A stretch of 64,000 nucleotides of DNA, from contig JAFMOC010000023.1 in assembly GCA_019802505.1 (NCBI GenBank), positions 2,622,001 to 2,686,000 of the forward strand, in the 5' to 3' direction. This document shows, piece by piece, positions 1-11,883 of the stretch (position 1 is its first letter; the number at the start of each line of letters is the position of its first letter). The notes under the pieces were generated by a model that searched no databases, was not told the origin of the DNA, and saw only the letters and a list, made by a program, of their open reading frames with translations. Source of the stretch: Corydoras sp. C115. Its lineage: Eukaryota; Chordata; Actinopteri; Siluriformes; Callichthyidae. Position numbers and translations under genes: made by a program.

Positions 1-385
1 TTAGAGGACTTTACCACCGCAATCTGGTCTCAAATTTTATTTCTCTGTGTATACCATGTCTATATAACATTGTGAAAACCAATAAGTATATACACACTCA
101 CACTGTGTAGAGTTCAGAAATTTGATTGTGAAAACAACAATCTGGTCCCCATGATGAATAATAGTTTTAAGTAAAATCATGCCACATGATTATTGTCATG
201 GTTTTGTCGGGGTTAGGTAAGCTTATGGTTAATGGTAGTATTAGCCTTTATTGTTAAATATTAATGTTTGGGTAAGTCTCTTGAAGATGAATTAAGGTAT
301 GTGTATACTTTTAGGCTCACAATTTTAATATTACTTTAAATCACATATTTTCAACAATTTAGATTTTATTAAATACATTATCCAG
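1..385. other. AT-rich DNA, nothing recognised
   Basis: No open frame, RNA gene or repeat that I can support. Confidence 0.6.
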
Positions 386-639
386 GTCCCAATCTGGGTG
401 GAGTTTCCATGTTCTCCCCTTGTCCACATGGGTTTTGTTCGAGTTCTCCAGTTTCCTCCCACAGTTCAAGAACATGGATCAAGGTCAATTAAATGCTCTA
501 CATTGCCCCATATTGAGAGTGTTCGTATGTGTGAATGAGTGTGCCCAGTGACAGATCGCCCTTTCCTGGGTGTATATGCCCAGCGCCCAAAACCCCCCAC
601 AATCCTAGTATAGGATTAAGATGAAGATAATGAATGAAT
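386..639 (+). mobile_element. V-SINE copy, 5'-truncated
   Basis: Lacks the tRNA-like head and starts in the CCCAATCTGGGTGGAGTTTC body; ends GAAGATAATGAATGAATA, the family tail. Confidence 0.85.
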
Positions 640-864
640 AAATACATTATGATGCAATAAGAAGTACAGGTTCAGCTGATGCATTTCCGAATGTAAAATC
701 CGAATCTGAAATGTCAGGTTTGGCTTACGTTACTTATTTTTTGCCTTTTCAAGTAATTGGATCTTACTGAACTTGGATCAGCTTGTAACTTGTCTGTAGG
801 CCCTAAAAAGGGTGGTCCACCTGGCTGTTTCTGCTCTTGTGTCCCCACTATGTAACAAAGACAC

Positions 865-866
<2 letters not shown>

Positions 867-938
<72 letters not shown>

Positions 939-947
939 AAGAGAGGG
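867..947. repeat. (GT)n followed by (GA)n microsatellite
   Basis: About 30 GT units then a GA-rich run. The histidine/threonine open frames across it are repeat artefacts. Confidence 0.97.
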
Positions 948-2278
948 AGAGAAAGGTAGAGGGAGGGAGAGGTTTGCAGCCCACATTTTAAACTAAATGT
1001 CAAAAAAATGATAAACCCACTGTTTCTAATAGTAATCTTTTAATCTGCAAACGTTATTTTTGTATTATGATAAATTGATGATCAGTAGGCAAATGAAAAA
1101 TTACACATCTTTGGATCTGTGCGTTTACCAAAATCTCTATAATCCAAATTAATGTACATTTTTTTCACAGTGAGCCACTGAAACATGTAATTTAGTACAT
1201 CTGCAACATTGCTTTGATTTGCAGGGTTAAAGCTGAGGGTAGAAAGAGATGTTATACAGAGCACATGATATTCTTTAGAATTAAGACACCTCAGTGCACT
1301 AGTCAACAGATCTGTACAGAGTCCCATTTCGAAGGGGGAGGGTTCTCCCTATAGACATTACATCATCGCTTAGAGTCAGGTGCAGCGCCTGTGTGCGCCA
1401 GCGGAAGGAGCTCCTTATAAAATAGAACATTTTGTTTAGTCAGAGTCACATGTGGATTAATCAATCAGAAATGAATAGTCCGATTTTGGGAGGCAGGATA
1501 ATATAGGTGATGTAAGCTACGCATAGAAGTACTTATACTGTTTTTTGCACTGCATATGAGATCATTTTAACATAAAATTATGGACTCAATAATGCATTAA
1601 ATATAAGGGGTTCCTGTTAGTTGGAATATGGAAGTCATATATTAAGTATATGTCTTTAAAATAGTGCCACATCATGTTTGGTTTAATATTAATATAGTTT
1701 TCCCTGCCTGCTGGCTTGTGACCAAATCTTCACTATTAAGCAAGCCAGGGGTTTTAACATCTTTAGTGTTGAAGCAATGTAAGGTTAAAGAGAAGCAAAG
1801 ATATATGAGATGCATAGAATCAAATAGCTTCTGCTTAAATCAATAAAACATAGCTTTAAGCTTGTGAGCCAATATACGGTCATGATTTATTCATTCCTAT
1901 TGCGTTCTGCTAGGTCTAAATAAGTGTAAATTGGAATTTCTGTTATTTGCAATTGACAAAAGCCAGTTAACAGACAGTGGGCTTAATTTAAAGGTTAACT
2001 TGATGGAACTGTGCAAATCACCTTACAATTCTTGTAAAAGCATCTTCCTTTATTTGAGCATATTGTCATAGGGGCAGAGAAAATAAAAAATGCAGATGGT
2101 TAAAAGGTATGTGATGAAAAACAAAATATGCATGTGTGTAGAAAAATAAACGTGTGCACTAAGAAAAATGTAACAATGTATTTGTACACACTCATTAAAT
2201 TGTGCTGAACTATTATAAATATACAATAATTAAAACTATTAGATGGGCATTGATTTATACTGACATTACAGAGCATTC
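948..2278. other. Intergenic DNA, nothing recognised
   Basis: Short open frames only, with no family resemblance. Confidence 0.55.
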
Positions 2279-2560
2279 ATCCATTCATTATCTTCTGCAT
2301 AATCCTCTTCTAGGGTCGCATGGGGAGTTCCCAAGGGGAGGGGAGAATATTTTGGGCACGGGGCAGATACACCCATCTATCGCTGGACATTCAATTAACC
2401 TTGAATCCATGTTTTTGGACTGTGGGAGGAATCCGGAGAACCCAAAGGAAACCCACATAGACACGAGGGTAACATGAAAACTCCACCTAAATTGGGATTC
2501 GAACCTGAATCCCCAGTGCTGAGAGGCAAACGTGCTAACCACTAAGCCACCATGCCGCCC
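2279..2560 (-). mobile_element. V-SINE copy, minus strand
   Basis: Begins with the inverted tail (CATTCATTATCTTCTGC) and ends with the inverted tRNA-like head GTGCTAACCACTAAGCCACC. Mildly diverged. Confidence 0.88.
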
Positions 2561-2909
2561 CATTGCGGAACACATGTTTACTTATTACCATTTCATTTAG
2601 CAAGCCTGGTGTTTAAAGTACTGTAGTAGCTAAAGGAGGACAGTAGGGGGCATCCATGGATGCTTTAGTATTAACAGAGCTACTTGGTAAATATTATCAT
2701 GAATAACATTGACTTACTAACACTGACTTACTATCTGATACAAACTGTTAACTAAAAAAATAACATACTTTCTATGTGTGAATGGTTACAAAGATGTGGC
2801 CGTGCTGTTAAACTTCAGCCACAGAGGAATTGTTCTGTAAAAACGTTCTACTTAATACGTGCTGCTATGTGTAGAAGTTAAAAGTGTGGTGCCATGCACC
2901 CCTTGACAT

Positions 2910-3395
2910 TCATTCATTCATTCATTATCTTCCGCTTTATCCTATATTAGGGTCGCGGGGGGGTTCCCCATGCCCATCATGGGGAGAACGTTTCGGGCGC
3001 TGAGCAGATACACCCAGGACAGGGCGCCAATCTATCGCTGGGCACTCACTTACTCACACATTCAGCATGCCATATCATCACATTTGCATCAACCTTATGA
3101 TTTTACTATCAAGCGGGAAGACATTACTAAATTTTTGATGTCAGTTTATATTTATTTGTTATGTAATGCAGAAACACAAAGCCCCTCCATACTTGATAAC
3201 ATTAAAAAGTCTTTGTCTGAGGCTATATGTCCATCTATTTTGTACCCAGAAAATATTTTAACCAGAGGTTCATCAATTTATTCCGCTTTATCCTTTATTA
3301 GGGACGCGGTGGGTTCCCAATACCCATCCAGGGGAGAACGTTTCGGGCGCTGGGCAGATACACCCAGGACAGGGCGCCAATCCATCGCTAGGCAA
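2910..3395 (-). mobile_element. Composite SINE, 5'-truncated copy A
   Basis: Read on the minus strand: partial SINE body (3395-3284), a non-SINE linker of about 218 bp (3283-3066), then a second SINE 3' body and (TGAA)n tail (3065-2910). The whole is flanked by an 11-bp direct repeat CCCCTTGACAT (2899-2909 and 3396-3406), so it inserted as one unit. The same unit occurs in full length at 11884-12569. Confidence 0.85.
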
Positions 3396-3478
3396 CCCCT
3401 TGACATCAACCTGCAAATAAGATTGGAAAAAACACATATTGCTTTTATTAAAGAAAATATATTTTAAATAAGTATTTA

Positions 3479-3734
3479 GTGCCACGGTGGCTTAGTGGTT
3501 AGCACGTACACCTCTCAGTGCTGAGGATTCCAGGTTTGAATCCCAATCTGGGTGGAGTTTCCATTTTCTCCCCGTATATGTGTGAGTTTCCTCCGGGTTC
3601 TTTGAGTCAAAAAACATTCAAGGTAAATTAAACGCTCCAAATGGCCCCATATAGTCTGTGTCTGTAGCTGTGTCAGTGTGCCCAGTGATAGATGTCTTCC
3701 CAGTGCCCAAAACATTCTCCTCTGGATGGGCATG

Positions 3735-3738
<4 letters not shown>
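3479..3738 (+). mobile_element. V-SINE copy, tail replaced by (AT)n
   Basis: Head GGTGGCTTAGTGGTTAGCACG (A box) and GGTTTGAATCC (B box) at 3485-3545; body follows; the end runs straight into a TA microsatellite after GGATGGGCATGGGG. Confidence 0.88.

Positions 3739-3804
<66 letters not shown>
3739..3804. repeat. (AT)n microsatellite
   Basis: About 33 uninterrupted TA units at the 3' end of a SINE. Confidence 0.97.
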
Positions 3805-3807
<3 letters not shown>

Positions 3808-4852
3808 TAAAAGAAAATTTTATTTGAAAAATCATGTTTTTGAGACAATATGGTGCATATGATACATATAAGCCTTTTTTGGTAAAATGGACCTGGACTA
3901 AAATGTCAGCGGCTAAAGCTGAACTCTCTGCTGCTTCAGAGTAATACTGAGTGGCTCTGAATAGTGATTTTTATCCACATTGACAGCCACGGGAACATGC
4001 CAAAGGCCATTACAATCTCCCCTAGTAAGGTGTTTCCATGCATTGCTCTGTTCTGTCCCCGGGCTTCTCATTCAAGCATTTCACCAGACCAGTCGCTATG
4101 CGAGGTGGACAAGCACATAATGCTTTAGATTCCAGTGCGTCTGGGTTGGAATTAATCTCTATCCTTAGAGTGATATGATGGTACTAAGAATTACCATGCA
4201 TAAATCACCCAGCTGCAATGCATAGATGCATAGGTATCATTTTTTGGTTCATTTGGAACATGAAGATTTATGTGTTGGTGTTAAAGCTGGCCTTATGCTA
4301 GAGTAACGTTTCTTTCAGTCCATAGCATTCGAGACTTGCACAAGTTCACGAGGTGAAGGTCTCAAATTCCGACTTGGTTACAGTCTATATGGTCCATTGT
4401 GTAGAAATGAATCATATTTGTTCAGGGGCCCTATTTCTTTCAGCCAAAAGAGGAAAGAATCTAGTTATGTGGGTATTGGGAAGTGAATTAATGTTCACAG
4501 GGGATTAAGATGGGACCACCTTGTTTATTTTACTCCTTGACTTAAGCCAGATGTGGGGCTTGAGTACCAGAGATACTGGTAAATCATGGTATATTAGCAA
4601 ACTGGTCCCATTCATTTCTGTACCAGCTTACTGCTGTCATGAATGAAATAACCTAGACATCAAAGAGAAAGGCTTACACCACCATATATCTATAATCTGC
4701 TGGAAAGTTTCACAGTGTTTATCTGCATTAATGATGGTTCAGCATCTGTAAAATATCTCTAACAAGTGGCAGTTGGAATATCATTATACATAAGACCAGA
4801 AAAAGAAGACATGCCATGAGATCATAAATTTAGAATAGCTTTAAATCAATCA
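3805..4852. other. Intergenic DNA, nothing recognised
   Basis: No gene, repeat family or RNA supported here. Confidence 0.5.
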
Positions 4853-4854
4853 TG

Positions 4855-4938
4855 AGGGCGGCAAGGTGGTTGGAATCCCAATCTAGGTGGAGTATCCATG
4901 TTCTCCCCGTGTCCTCATGGGATTCCTCCGGGTTCTCC
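4855..4938 (+). mobile_element. V-SINE fragment lacking the A box
   Basis: GGGCGGCAAGGTGG is joined directly to GGAATCCCAATCTAGG, so the part between A and B boxes is gone. Confidence 0.75.
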
Positions 4939-5264
4939 GGTGTGGCAGGATCACCGTGGTGCATGGGGAGAATGCAGAGCCGTTGTTGCTGGACTTTGAT
5001 TACGGTTATTTAATGCTTGTATAAAGCCTTTTTTTCAAGGACCAATACAAAAATATGAATGGCTTTTGGATATACATTGCAACTTTATTAAAAGTAGACA
5101 TTTTAAAAATAACTGTCATTTTTACAGTAAAATACCGTACAAGAAAAGGTTATTTAAAAGCGAACCAACACTCAAGAAAATAAATTGCTAAGGCTAACAT
5201 CATGTACATTATATAATATGACAATCTCTGGATCTCTGGATCTAACCCCTCTTACCTTCACTCT

Positions 5265-6508
5265 CCATCCATCCATTATCTTCCGCTTGTCCGGGTTCGG
5301 GTCGCGGGGCAGCAACCGAAGTAGGGAGACCCAGACCTCCCTCGCCCCAGCCATCTCCACCATCTCGACTGGGGGAACCCGAGGCGTTCCCAGACCAGCT
5401 GAGAGATATAATCCCTCCAGCGTGTCCTGGGTCTTCCCCGGGGTCTCCTTCCAGCCGGACTTGCCTGGAACACCTCCCTAGGAAGGCGCCCAGGAGGCAT
5501 CCTTACCAGATGCCCGAACCACCTCAACTGGCTCCTTTTGATGCGGAGGAGTAGCAGCTCCACTCCGAGTCTCTCCCGGATGACCGAGCTTCTCACCCTA
5601 TCTCTAAGGGAGAGCCCTGCCACCCTGCGGAGAAAACCCATTTCGTGATCTTGTTCTTTCGGTCATTACCCAAAGCTCATGACCGTAGGTGAGGGTCGGA
5701 ACGTAGATTGACTGGTAAATCGAGAGCCTTGCCTTATGGCTCAGCACCTTCTTTACCACAACGGACCGATCCGTCTGTCAATCTCACGCTCCATCTTCCC
5801 ATCACTCGTGAACAAGACCCCGAGATACTTAAACTCCTCCACTTGAGGCAAGATGTGATCCCTGACCCAGAGAGGACTCTCTACCCTTTTCCGACTGAGA
5901 ACCATGGCCTCAGATTTGGAGGTGCTGATTTTCATCCTGACCGCTTCACACTCGTCTACAAACCAATCCAGTAAGAGCTGAAGTTCACAGCCTGATGATG
6001 CTAACAGGACCACATCGTCTACAAACAGCAGCGACGTGATCCTCAGAAGTGAAGTGACGTTCCGAAAGCCAATTTCAGCAACCGAGGATCGCGACGCCCA
6101 GGCCCACGCCTCCGGCCACCACTTGATCCACACTGCACCGAACCCCTATTACTACCCCCCCCCCCCCACAGGTGGTGAGCCCATTTGAGGGGGAACCCAT
6201 GTAACTCCTTCGGGCTGGGCCCGGCCGGGCACCATGGGAAAGTGCCCAACCACCAGACGCTTGCTGACGAACCCCATCCCCGGGCCTGGCTCCAGGGTGG
6301 GGCCCCAATAACCCTAAATCGGACAGGGTACACGTGCTCTTTGTGTGTGTTTTCATAGGGGCTTTCTTGGACCACTCTTTGTCTGACCTAGGACCAATTT
6401 GCCTTGGGAGACCCTGCCAGGGGCTTTTTGCCCCAGACAACATAGTTCCTAGGATCATTCAAGCACACAAACTCCTCCACCACGATAAGGTGGTGATCCA
6501 AGGAGGAG
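5265..6508 (-). mobile_element. Internally deleted LINE (teleost Rex-type) with target-site duplication
   Basis: Minus-strand non-LTR retrotransposon. From 6508 downwards: the 5' region (6508-6110), the start of the endonuclease ORF (codons RNVTSL near 6070), then a jump directly to the reverse transcriptase core LLFVDDVVLLAS near 6030, followed by the C-terminal part (KSEAMVLSRKRVE; RWFGHLVRMPPGRLP; GRRPRGRPRTRWRDYIS near 5450) and an (ATGG)n tail at 5265. A frameshift and small deletion lie near 5640-5755. Flanks carry a perfect 12-bp duplication, TACCTTCACTCT (5253-5264 and 6509-6520). Most of the endonuclease and the RT N-terminal half are missing, so it cannot code for a working protein. 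The exact LINE clade is not assigned. Confidence 0.92.
5276..6133 (-). pseudogene. Broken LINE ORF: RT core and C-terminal remnants
   Basis: Two separate open segments in different frames, 6133-5753 (RT motif FVDD, then YLGVLFTSDGKMEREIDRR) and 5641-5276 (C-terminal LRWFGHLVRMPPG region). In intact fish copies these are one ORF of about 1000 residues with an N-terminal endonuclease; here the endonuclease is nearly all deleted. Confidence 0.9.
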
Positions 6509-6520
6509 TACCTTCACTCT

Positions 6521-6863
6521 TTATTTGCAAAATACACTCCAACTCTAAATCTCACCTGGTGACTTAACCTCACCTTGGTGCTAATTCTCACTCTGTATCG
6601 TTCACGATAAAAATGGTGAAATTATCGTCCCAACTCTGTCCGTAAGTTTAAAAACACATCTCTTCCACAAACACTTGATATACATTAAAAATAATAATAA
6701 TAATAAAATGATTGTAAAGTGTTCAGGTTTGATTATACTACAGTGTAGCTTTTACTTGTACTGTTCTCTCAATTGTAAGTCACTTTGCATAAATATGTCT
6801 GCTAAATGTAATGTAAATATATAATTGCCACAGAAAGTATCTATAGTTAATAAATACCCAGAA
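6521..6863. other. Intergenic DNA, nothing firm
   Basis: Includes GTCACTTTGCATAAATATGTCTG.. like text (6778-6815) resembling a common fish repeat end; too short to classify. Confidence 0.4.
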
Positions 6864-7110
6864 AGGTACCTCAAATCCATGTTTTTGGACTGGGGAAACC
6901 CAAGCGCACACGGGAAAAACATGGAAACTCTACCCAGATTGGATTTCCAACCTGGATCCCCAACGCAGGTACCTCAAATCCATGTTTTTGGACTGTGGAA
7001 ACCCAAGCGTACACGGGGAAAACATGGAAACTCTACCCAGATTGGGTTTCCAACCTGGATCTCCAACGCTGAGAAGAGAACGTGCTAACCACTAAACCAT
7101 CGTGCCGCCC
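6864..7110 (-). mobile_element. V-SINE fragment with a 103-bp internal tandem duplication
   Basis: The head-proximal half on the minus strand. The segment starting AGGTACCTCAAATCCATG occurs at 6864 and again at 6967, with a few substitutions, so the SINE body is doubled. Ends AACCACTAAACCATCGTGCC. Confidence 0.85.
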
Positions 7111-8091
7111 GTCTTCCTTACAAAAAGAACATAATCTCTTTTGTGTTCTTTGTGTTTTAATGCCATTTCTCATAACTACATGGTAAGGCCAGTCTGTTTT
7201 GAACTCTGATTCATGAAATTAATTTGAACATATTGAAAATATTGCAAAATTCTCTATGAAACTACATCCACTATTAGGACTGTTAAAGGTAGTCAGAAAA
7301 AAAGTACTTAAAATTAAGTTTCCCTTTTCTGCCTCAGCTTCCTTCTTTATTATTTTATATATTTTGATAGTGGGCACTAAAGGGCTGCTGATTGTAATGC
7401 TAGCAGCAGGAACAGAAGGCGTGTACCCTTTTCCTACTGCAGTCAGCAAACCCAAATATTTCCTCACATTGCCCTTTTTGGACTGACGAGCTGTGTTCAA
7501 TTTGTTTATTTGAATGAAATGTCATGCTGAGGGTTCATGTGGAACTGCTACATCTTTCATTTTTATGTGGTTTGTTTAATTTAAGATAAAAATAATAAAG
7601 TTAAAACCTGCCATGCACCGAGTCGTAGCTAAAGGCAAAGTTTGAGGTCTTTACAGTTTCCAATAAGTATCCTTTCCAGGCCAGCGGGGGACTTTTGTGT
7701 AAGTTGGCATCATTCCAACAAACAGTATTCCTGAAGTTGGAGGAACAGTCTTGAGTCTGTACAGTGGTCTAAAAGGGTTGTTTGTTTGTTGTCTTTATAC
7801 ATGACTTTTGTTAATATGACCACTCAATCTTTTGTGCAATGACAGTAAAAAAAATCTAGCATATCAATTTTAGCTCCATGTTAATTTGCTCCTTTAGTTT
7901 GACGGTATTCTACATTACCAAGTGTTAATAATAGCCACATATACTCAGAGTTTTCCAATACTCTATAGTCTAGACTGAATAAAATAGTTTAGATACTTGG
8001 AACATACTTCTTTACAACCTTTTTATTGTCCAGCATTTGTGATGCAGTGCTTGAACACCAATAGACAAAAAAATTGGCTACTAATTTGAAA
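7111..8091. other. Intergenic DNA, nothing recognised
   Basis: The 76-93 codon open frames at 7219-7500 on both strands have no recognisable domain. Confidence 0.5.
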
Positions 8092-8252
8092 GTGTGTGAG
8101 TGTGTGTGCCCAGAGATAGATTGTCTCCCTGTCCTGGGTGTATATGACCAGCACCTGAATTTCTGAATGTTCTCCCCTGGATAGGCATGGGGAAAGCATT
8201 AGTAGAGAATAAAGTGGAACATAATGAATGAATAAATGAATGAATGAATAAA
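8092..8252 (+). mobile_element. V-SINE 3' half
   Basis: Starts in GTGTGCCCAGAGATAGATTG; ends with AATGAATGAATAAATGAATG tail. Confidence 0.8.
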
Positions 8253-8410
8253 CTCATCTCATTATCTTAACTGCTTTATCCTCTATTAGGGTCGCGGGGT
8301 CACTTCCCAATGCCAATCCAGTGGAGAACATCTCGGGCGCTACAGGACAGGGCGCCAATCTATTGCTGTGCACACATACTCACACAAACACACACTATAT
8401 AGGGCAATTG
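8253..8410 (-). mobile_element. V-SINE 3' half, tail-to-tail with the previous copy
   Basis: CATCTCATTATCTTAACTGC then the inverted body through CTATATAGGGCAATT. With 8092-8252 it forms an imperfect inverted repeat. Confidence 0.8.
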
Positions 8411-8618
8411 GGGGAGGGGTTCACATGACAATCCAGGGCAAGAACACCAGGACAGGGCAGCCATCAGGTTTCTTTAGTTTAACACAACCTCTTACATAAT
8501 TTAAGGACAATCTTGTGTCAATTAGGCACCAAATGTAGCTTATCTTTGTGTGCTGTTAGTTTTAGCTGACTGCTATCTAGTTGTGTTATTTATTGGCCAT
8601 GCATTTATACATATATAG

Positions 8619-8622
<4 letters not shown>

Positions 8623-8692
<70 letters not shown>
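8623..8692. repeat. (AT)n microsatellite
   Basis: About 35 TA units. Confidence 0.97.
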
Positions 8693-8697
<5 letters not shown>

Positions 8698-8949
8698 GTA
8701 TGGAAAAAAAATAGTGTTTGTGGAAGAGATTTGAGTTGTTTCTTGAAGTTGCTAAGTGACTTACAGAAAGAGTTGGGAATATGGTTCCACAGTTTAGAAG
8801 TGGTGAACGATATGGAGTGAGAATTAGCACCACAGTGAGGTTGAATCACCAGACAACATTCAACACGAGCGAAGTGAACAATACTGAGTGTATTTTGGAA
8901 ATATAGATTAAAGGTAAGAGGTAATACAAAGTAGTTGTAACTTGTATAT

Positions 8950-9388
8950 TGTTACAGGTGCCTGGGGCACCTGTCCCTCATTTGGGTGATTCACGGACTC
9001 CGTTGGGTGATTGGTTTATTTTGTGCACGTGACTGGGTGTGTTTTGTATTTTAGTTCCGTATTCCCTAAATTCTGTGCACGTCTTTGTTTGTGGTAACAT
9101 CCCAATGTTAGTTTGTTTCCGTTGGTGTTCCGTCACCATTTTTAATAATAAACCCGTTTTGTTTTAATACCCGGTGTTCTCTGGACTCTCCTTCCACGCT
9201 CAAGCACGAAGACAACGCTGCGCATGATCCCCGTGCAGGTTATATTCATGGGAGTGTTTCATCCAGCGAACCGGCGTATGCAATATTCTCCGCGTAGCCG
9301 GTCCCAGGAAGCGCTCACTAGGCGCGAGTGGCGTACGCAGTTTCCCCGCGTAGCCGCTCTCCTCCGCGAAAGAACGAGCTTTCTAACA
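8950..9388 (+). mobile_element. Solo LTR with 5-bp target-site duplication
   Basis: 439 bp, starts TGTTACAGGTGCC and ends TTTCTAACA, flanked by TATAT at 8945-8949 and 9389-9393. Contains AATAAA (near 9148). Bases 8954-8974 form a hairpin: ACAGGTGCC, loop TGG, GGCACCTGT. Related to the solo LTR at 52501-52955 through the shared CTCTGGACTCTCCTTCC-type segment and the same hairpin. Confidence 0.9.
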
Positions 9389-10300
9389 TATATTTATAGA
9401 GAACAAAGTATTTCAAGATATATGAAGTTGAAGTTTATTTATTGTGTAATAATAATCCTGTCTATTTTTATTCTTATTTATGTTCAGAAAACATTTACTT
9501 TTCGTGTGTTCAATAAATGTTTATCCTGTTCAACACATGACCTAAAGTGGGCTTTGAGCTTTGGCCCCTGGTGCGGTGAGTTTGACACCCCTGTCTTAAC
9601 TTTTGTACAGGACTCATTAGTAGTTTTGTCTTTGTTGTTAATTTATATATTTTAAAACTACACCATAACAAAACCTATCCAACCTCCATCCATCCATCCA
9701 TCCATCCAACCTATTAAAATAATAAATTAAAAAATTGGCAAAATTGTATCATTGTATCAAAAGCCAGCATCAGCTTCTCAAAAACCATCACATGGCTACA
9801 TTCTGTATCTGTCACATTCTTTTGTGTCTTAACCGATGAATAATTTTCTATTCATATAACTTTAAACCTTATACATGTGTGACCTAGATATAGATATATG
9901 TGATTGTTCAATTTAGTGATGGGAGTGAATTTTTCTTATGTTGGCAAATTAATATTTTAGTCCTTTACATAACTCTTCTCTTCAGGGATGTTAGATGTTC
10001 CCACTTTAGAGCGCTGTGTCCTTTGCTCTGTAGAGGACAGAAGGAGATGTGCCAGTCAGGATGTATTTCCCTGTTTGACAGTGACACTTCTGGCCCAGTG
10101 TGTTGGGAACATTGTGAGCCTTACTCCCTTAGCTTAGATGCTGGCATGACGCACTCGCCACTTTAGACAATGTAAGCCACGAACATCTTTGCATGCACAA
10201 ACAGAGCCTTGAGATTGATTTGTTTCAAAAAATTATCACAGGTTTGTATTTTCATTGCATTTTTTAAATACATTGTAAATAAAAAATTGGAATGGTTTAC
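9389..10300. other. Intergenic DNA; a (CCAT)n run and one cysteine-rich open frame
   Basis: (CCAT)n at 9687-9706. An open frame at 9985-10164 after TTCTCTTCAG is discussed under findings; no gene is claimed. Confidence 0.4.
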
Positions 10301-10307
10301 ATTACAT

Positions 10308-10412
10308 TTACATTGCATTACATTAGGTCATTTAGCAGACACTTTTATCCAAATGACTTACAAAGTGAACACAGTGTTGGTCTTACAGCATCCCTGGAGC
10401 AATGAGGGTTAA
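10308..10412 (+). repeat. Fish interspersed repeat fragment (TTTAGCAGACAC type)
   Basis: GGTCATTTAGCAGACACTTTTATCC, then GACTTACAAAGTG and CCTGGAGCAATGAGGGTTAAGG: the same family that is tandem at 22870-23885. Confidence 0.75.
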
Positions 10413-10820
10413 GGGTGTAACTATTTCACTCGTGGCCAAAAGATTGAAACACAACACTCATATGGCCAAAATAATAGAAAAACAACCCACATGCAGCCAA
10501 AATATAAGGCTAGAAAACCATGGTTCTAAAATTTGATGACACGTTTCTACAATTTGATGACTAAAATTTGATTTTTTTTGGCAAAAAAATTAAGTTAAGA
10601 ACTCCTGTGACCAAGAGTACTGAAGAGTTCAGGAGTACCTGCTTTTGTCCAAATATATTAAAACACCATTCCATGTTTAGCCAAAATATTGGCAGACCAG
10701 TCCCATGAGTGGCCAAAATATTTCACCACAAATTGTCAATAAATTGGGACACCAAACGAAAAGTTATTAAAATGTCAACTATTATTCCATTAAAAAAAAT
10801 ACGATTAATTAAAAATTTGC
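10413..10820. repeat. Degenerate repeated GGCCAAAATAT phrases
   Basis: The phrases GGCCAAAAT and AACCCATATG recur (10433, 10465, 10494, 10712). Text of 10600-10740 recurs at 12815-12945 with substitutions (CCAAGAGTACT, GGAGTACCTGCTTTTGT). Confidence 0.55.
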
Positions 10821-10826
10821 AATTTT

Positions 10827-11083
10827 TCTGCTTAATCCTCTACTAGGGCCGTGTGGGTTGTGGTTCCCTATGCCCATCCAGGGTAGAACATTTGGGGTGC
10901 TGGGCAAATACAATCTATCGCTGGGCACACCCAAACACACACAGACACACACTATGTGGGGCATTTAATTTACCTTGAATCCATGTTTTTGGCCTGTGGG
11001 AAACTGCATCCAGATTAGTATTCGAACCTGGAATCCCCAGCGCTGAGCGCTCAGTGTGCTAACCACTAAGCCACTGTGCCGTC
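10827..11083 (-). mobile_element. V-SINE copy, minus strand
   Basis: TTCTGCTTAATCCTCTACTAGGG to AACCACTAAGCCACTGTGCCG, with an internal gap in the central domain. Confidence 0.85.
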
Positions 11084-11871
11084 CTTAAAACAAAAATCTC
11101 TACAAAAAAATGTGTAGTTTTTATATTTACTGTATTTAAAATATGTACATTATACATTTTAAAATATCTGCTATGTAAAGTCAATGAAAGTTTCTAAAAG
11201 TTAACAAAACATTCTTAATTATTGTTGTTACTAAATATGCAGATATGCCAAAAGAGTTAAAGACTGATGAATATGTAAATATTTAATCATTATGGTTCAA
11301 ATATTTTAACATTTGTTTGGTCTCTAGGTTGAGTTTAAACTCATCCTAGTTAAAGTGGGTTTACTTTAAGACAATGCATAGTTTTTGAAAATATAACTTG
11401 AACTAAGAGAATTAATGGCAAAAAAATCACCATGAGGTGGTTACGGGTTTAGAAGTATATTGCTGATCTTCCAGAACTTTAATGCCATTAAAACTCATAA
11501 TCACTCCAGGGGTTTTGAATATGGCTAAGTATTGAAGGGTTCTGGGCTTATGCAGTATCCTGATTTATGTCACATACAGAACAGTTTGTCGCCTTTGGGA
11601 AAAAATTTAATAAACAAGACAGCCTTGGCCACAACTAATTTCTTTGAATTTTATTGCTGTGGTGGTAAGATGACATTATGTCGAACTGTGATATATTGGT
11701 TCTCCTTCCATACTTTTAACACAGGGCGTGATGCCACACTGAGACTTTTTATGTGGGAGTAAAATAATTTCACAATTTTTCAGATTACATTTCAACCAAA
11801 ATCCATGCAACAATCCTTTTTTCTTTTTTGTGCTAGCTTATACCAAATCAAAGAATATTAAATTCTGTGAA
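11084..11871. other. Intergenic DNA, nothing recognised
   Basis: AT-rich; the 76-codon open frame at 11532-11762 has no recognisable feature. Confidence 0.5.
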
Positions 11872-11883
11872 CATTTAAATCAT

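Noticed and set aside
714..986. Open frames rich in histidine-threonine at (GT)n arrays (also at 32473-32752 and 60901-61162)
   Set aside because: They are translations of dinucleotide repeats with no start context or domain.
9224..9655. A 143-codon frame starting in the solo LTR
   Set aside because: It spans the LTR end, the target-site duplication and unrelated flank, so it is not a unit; no domain.
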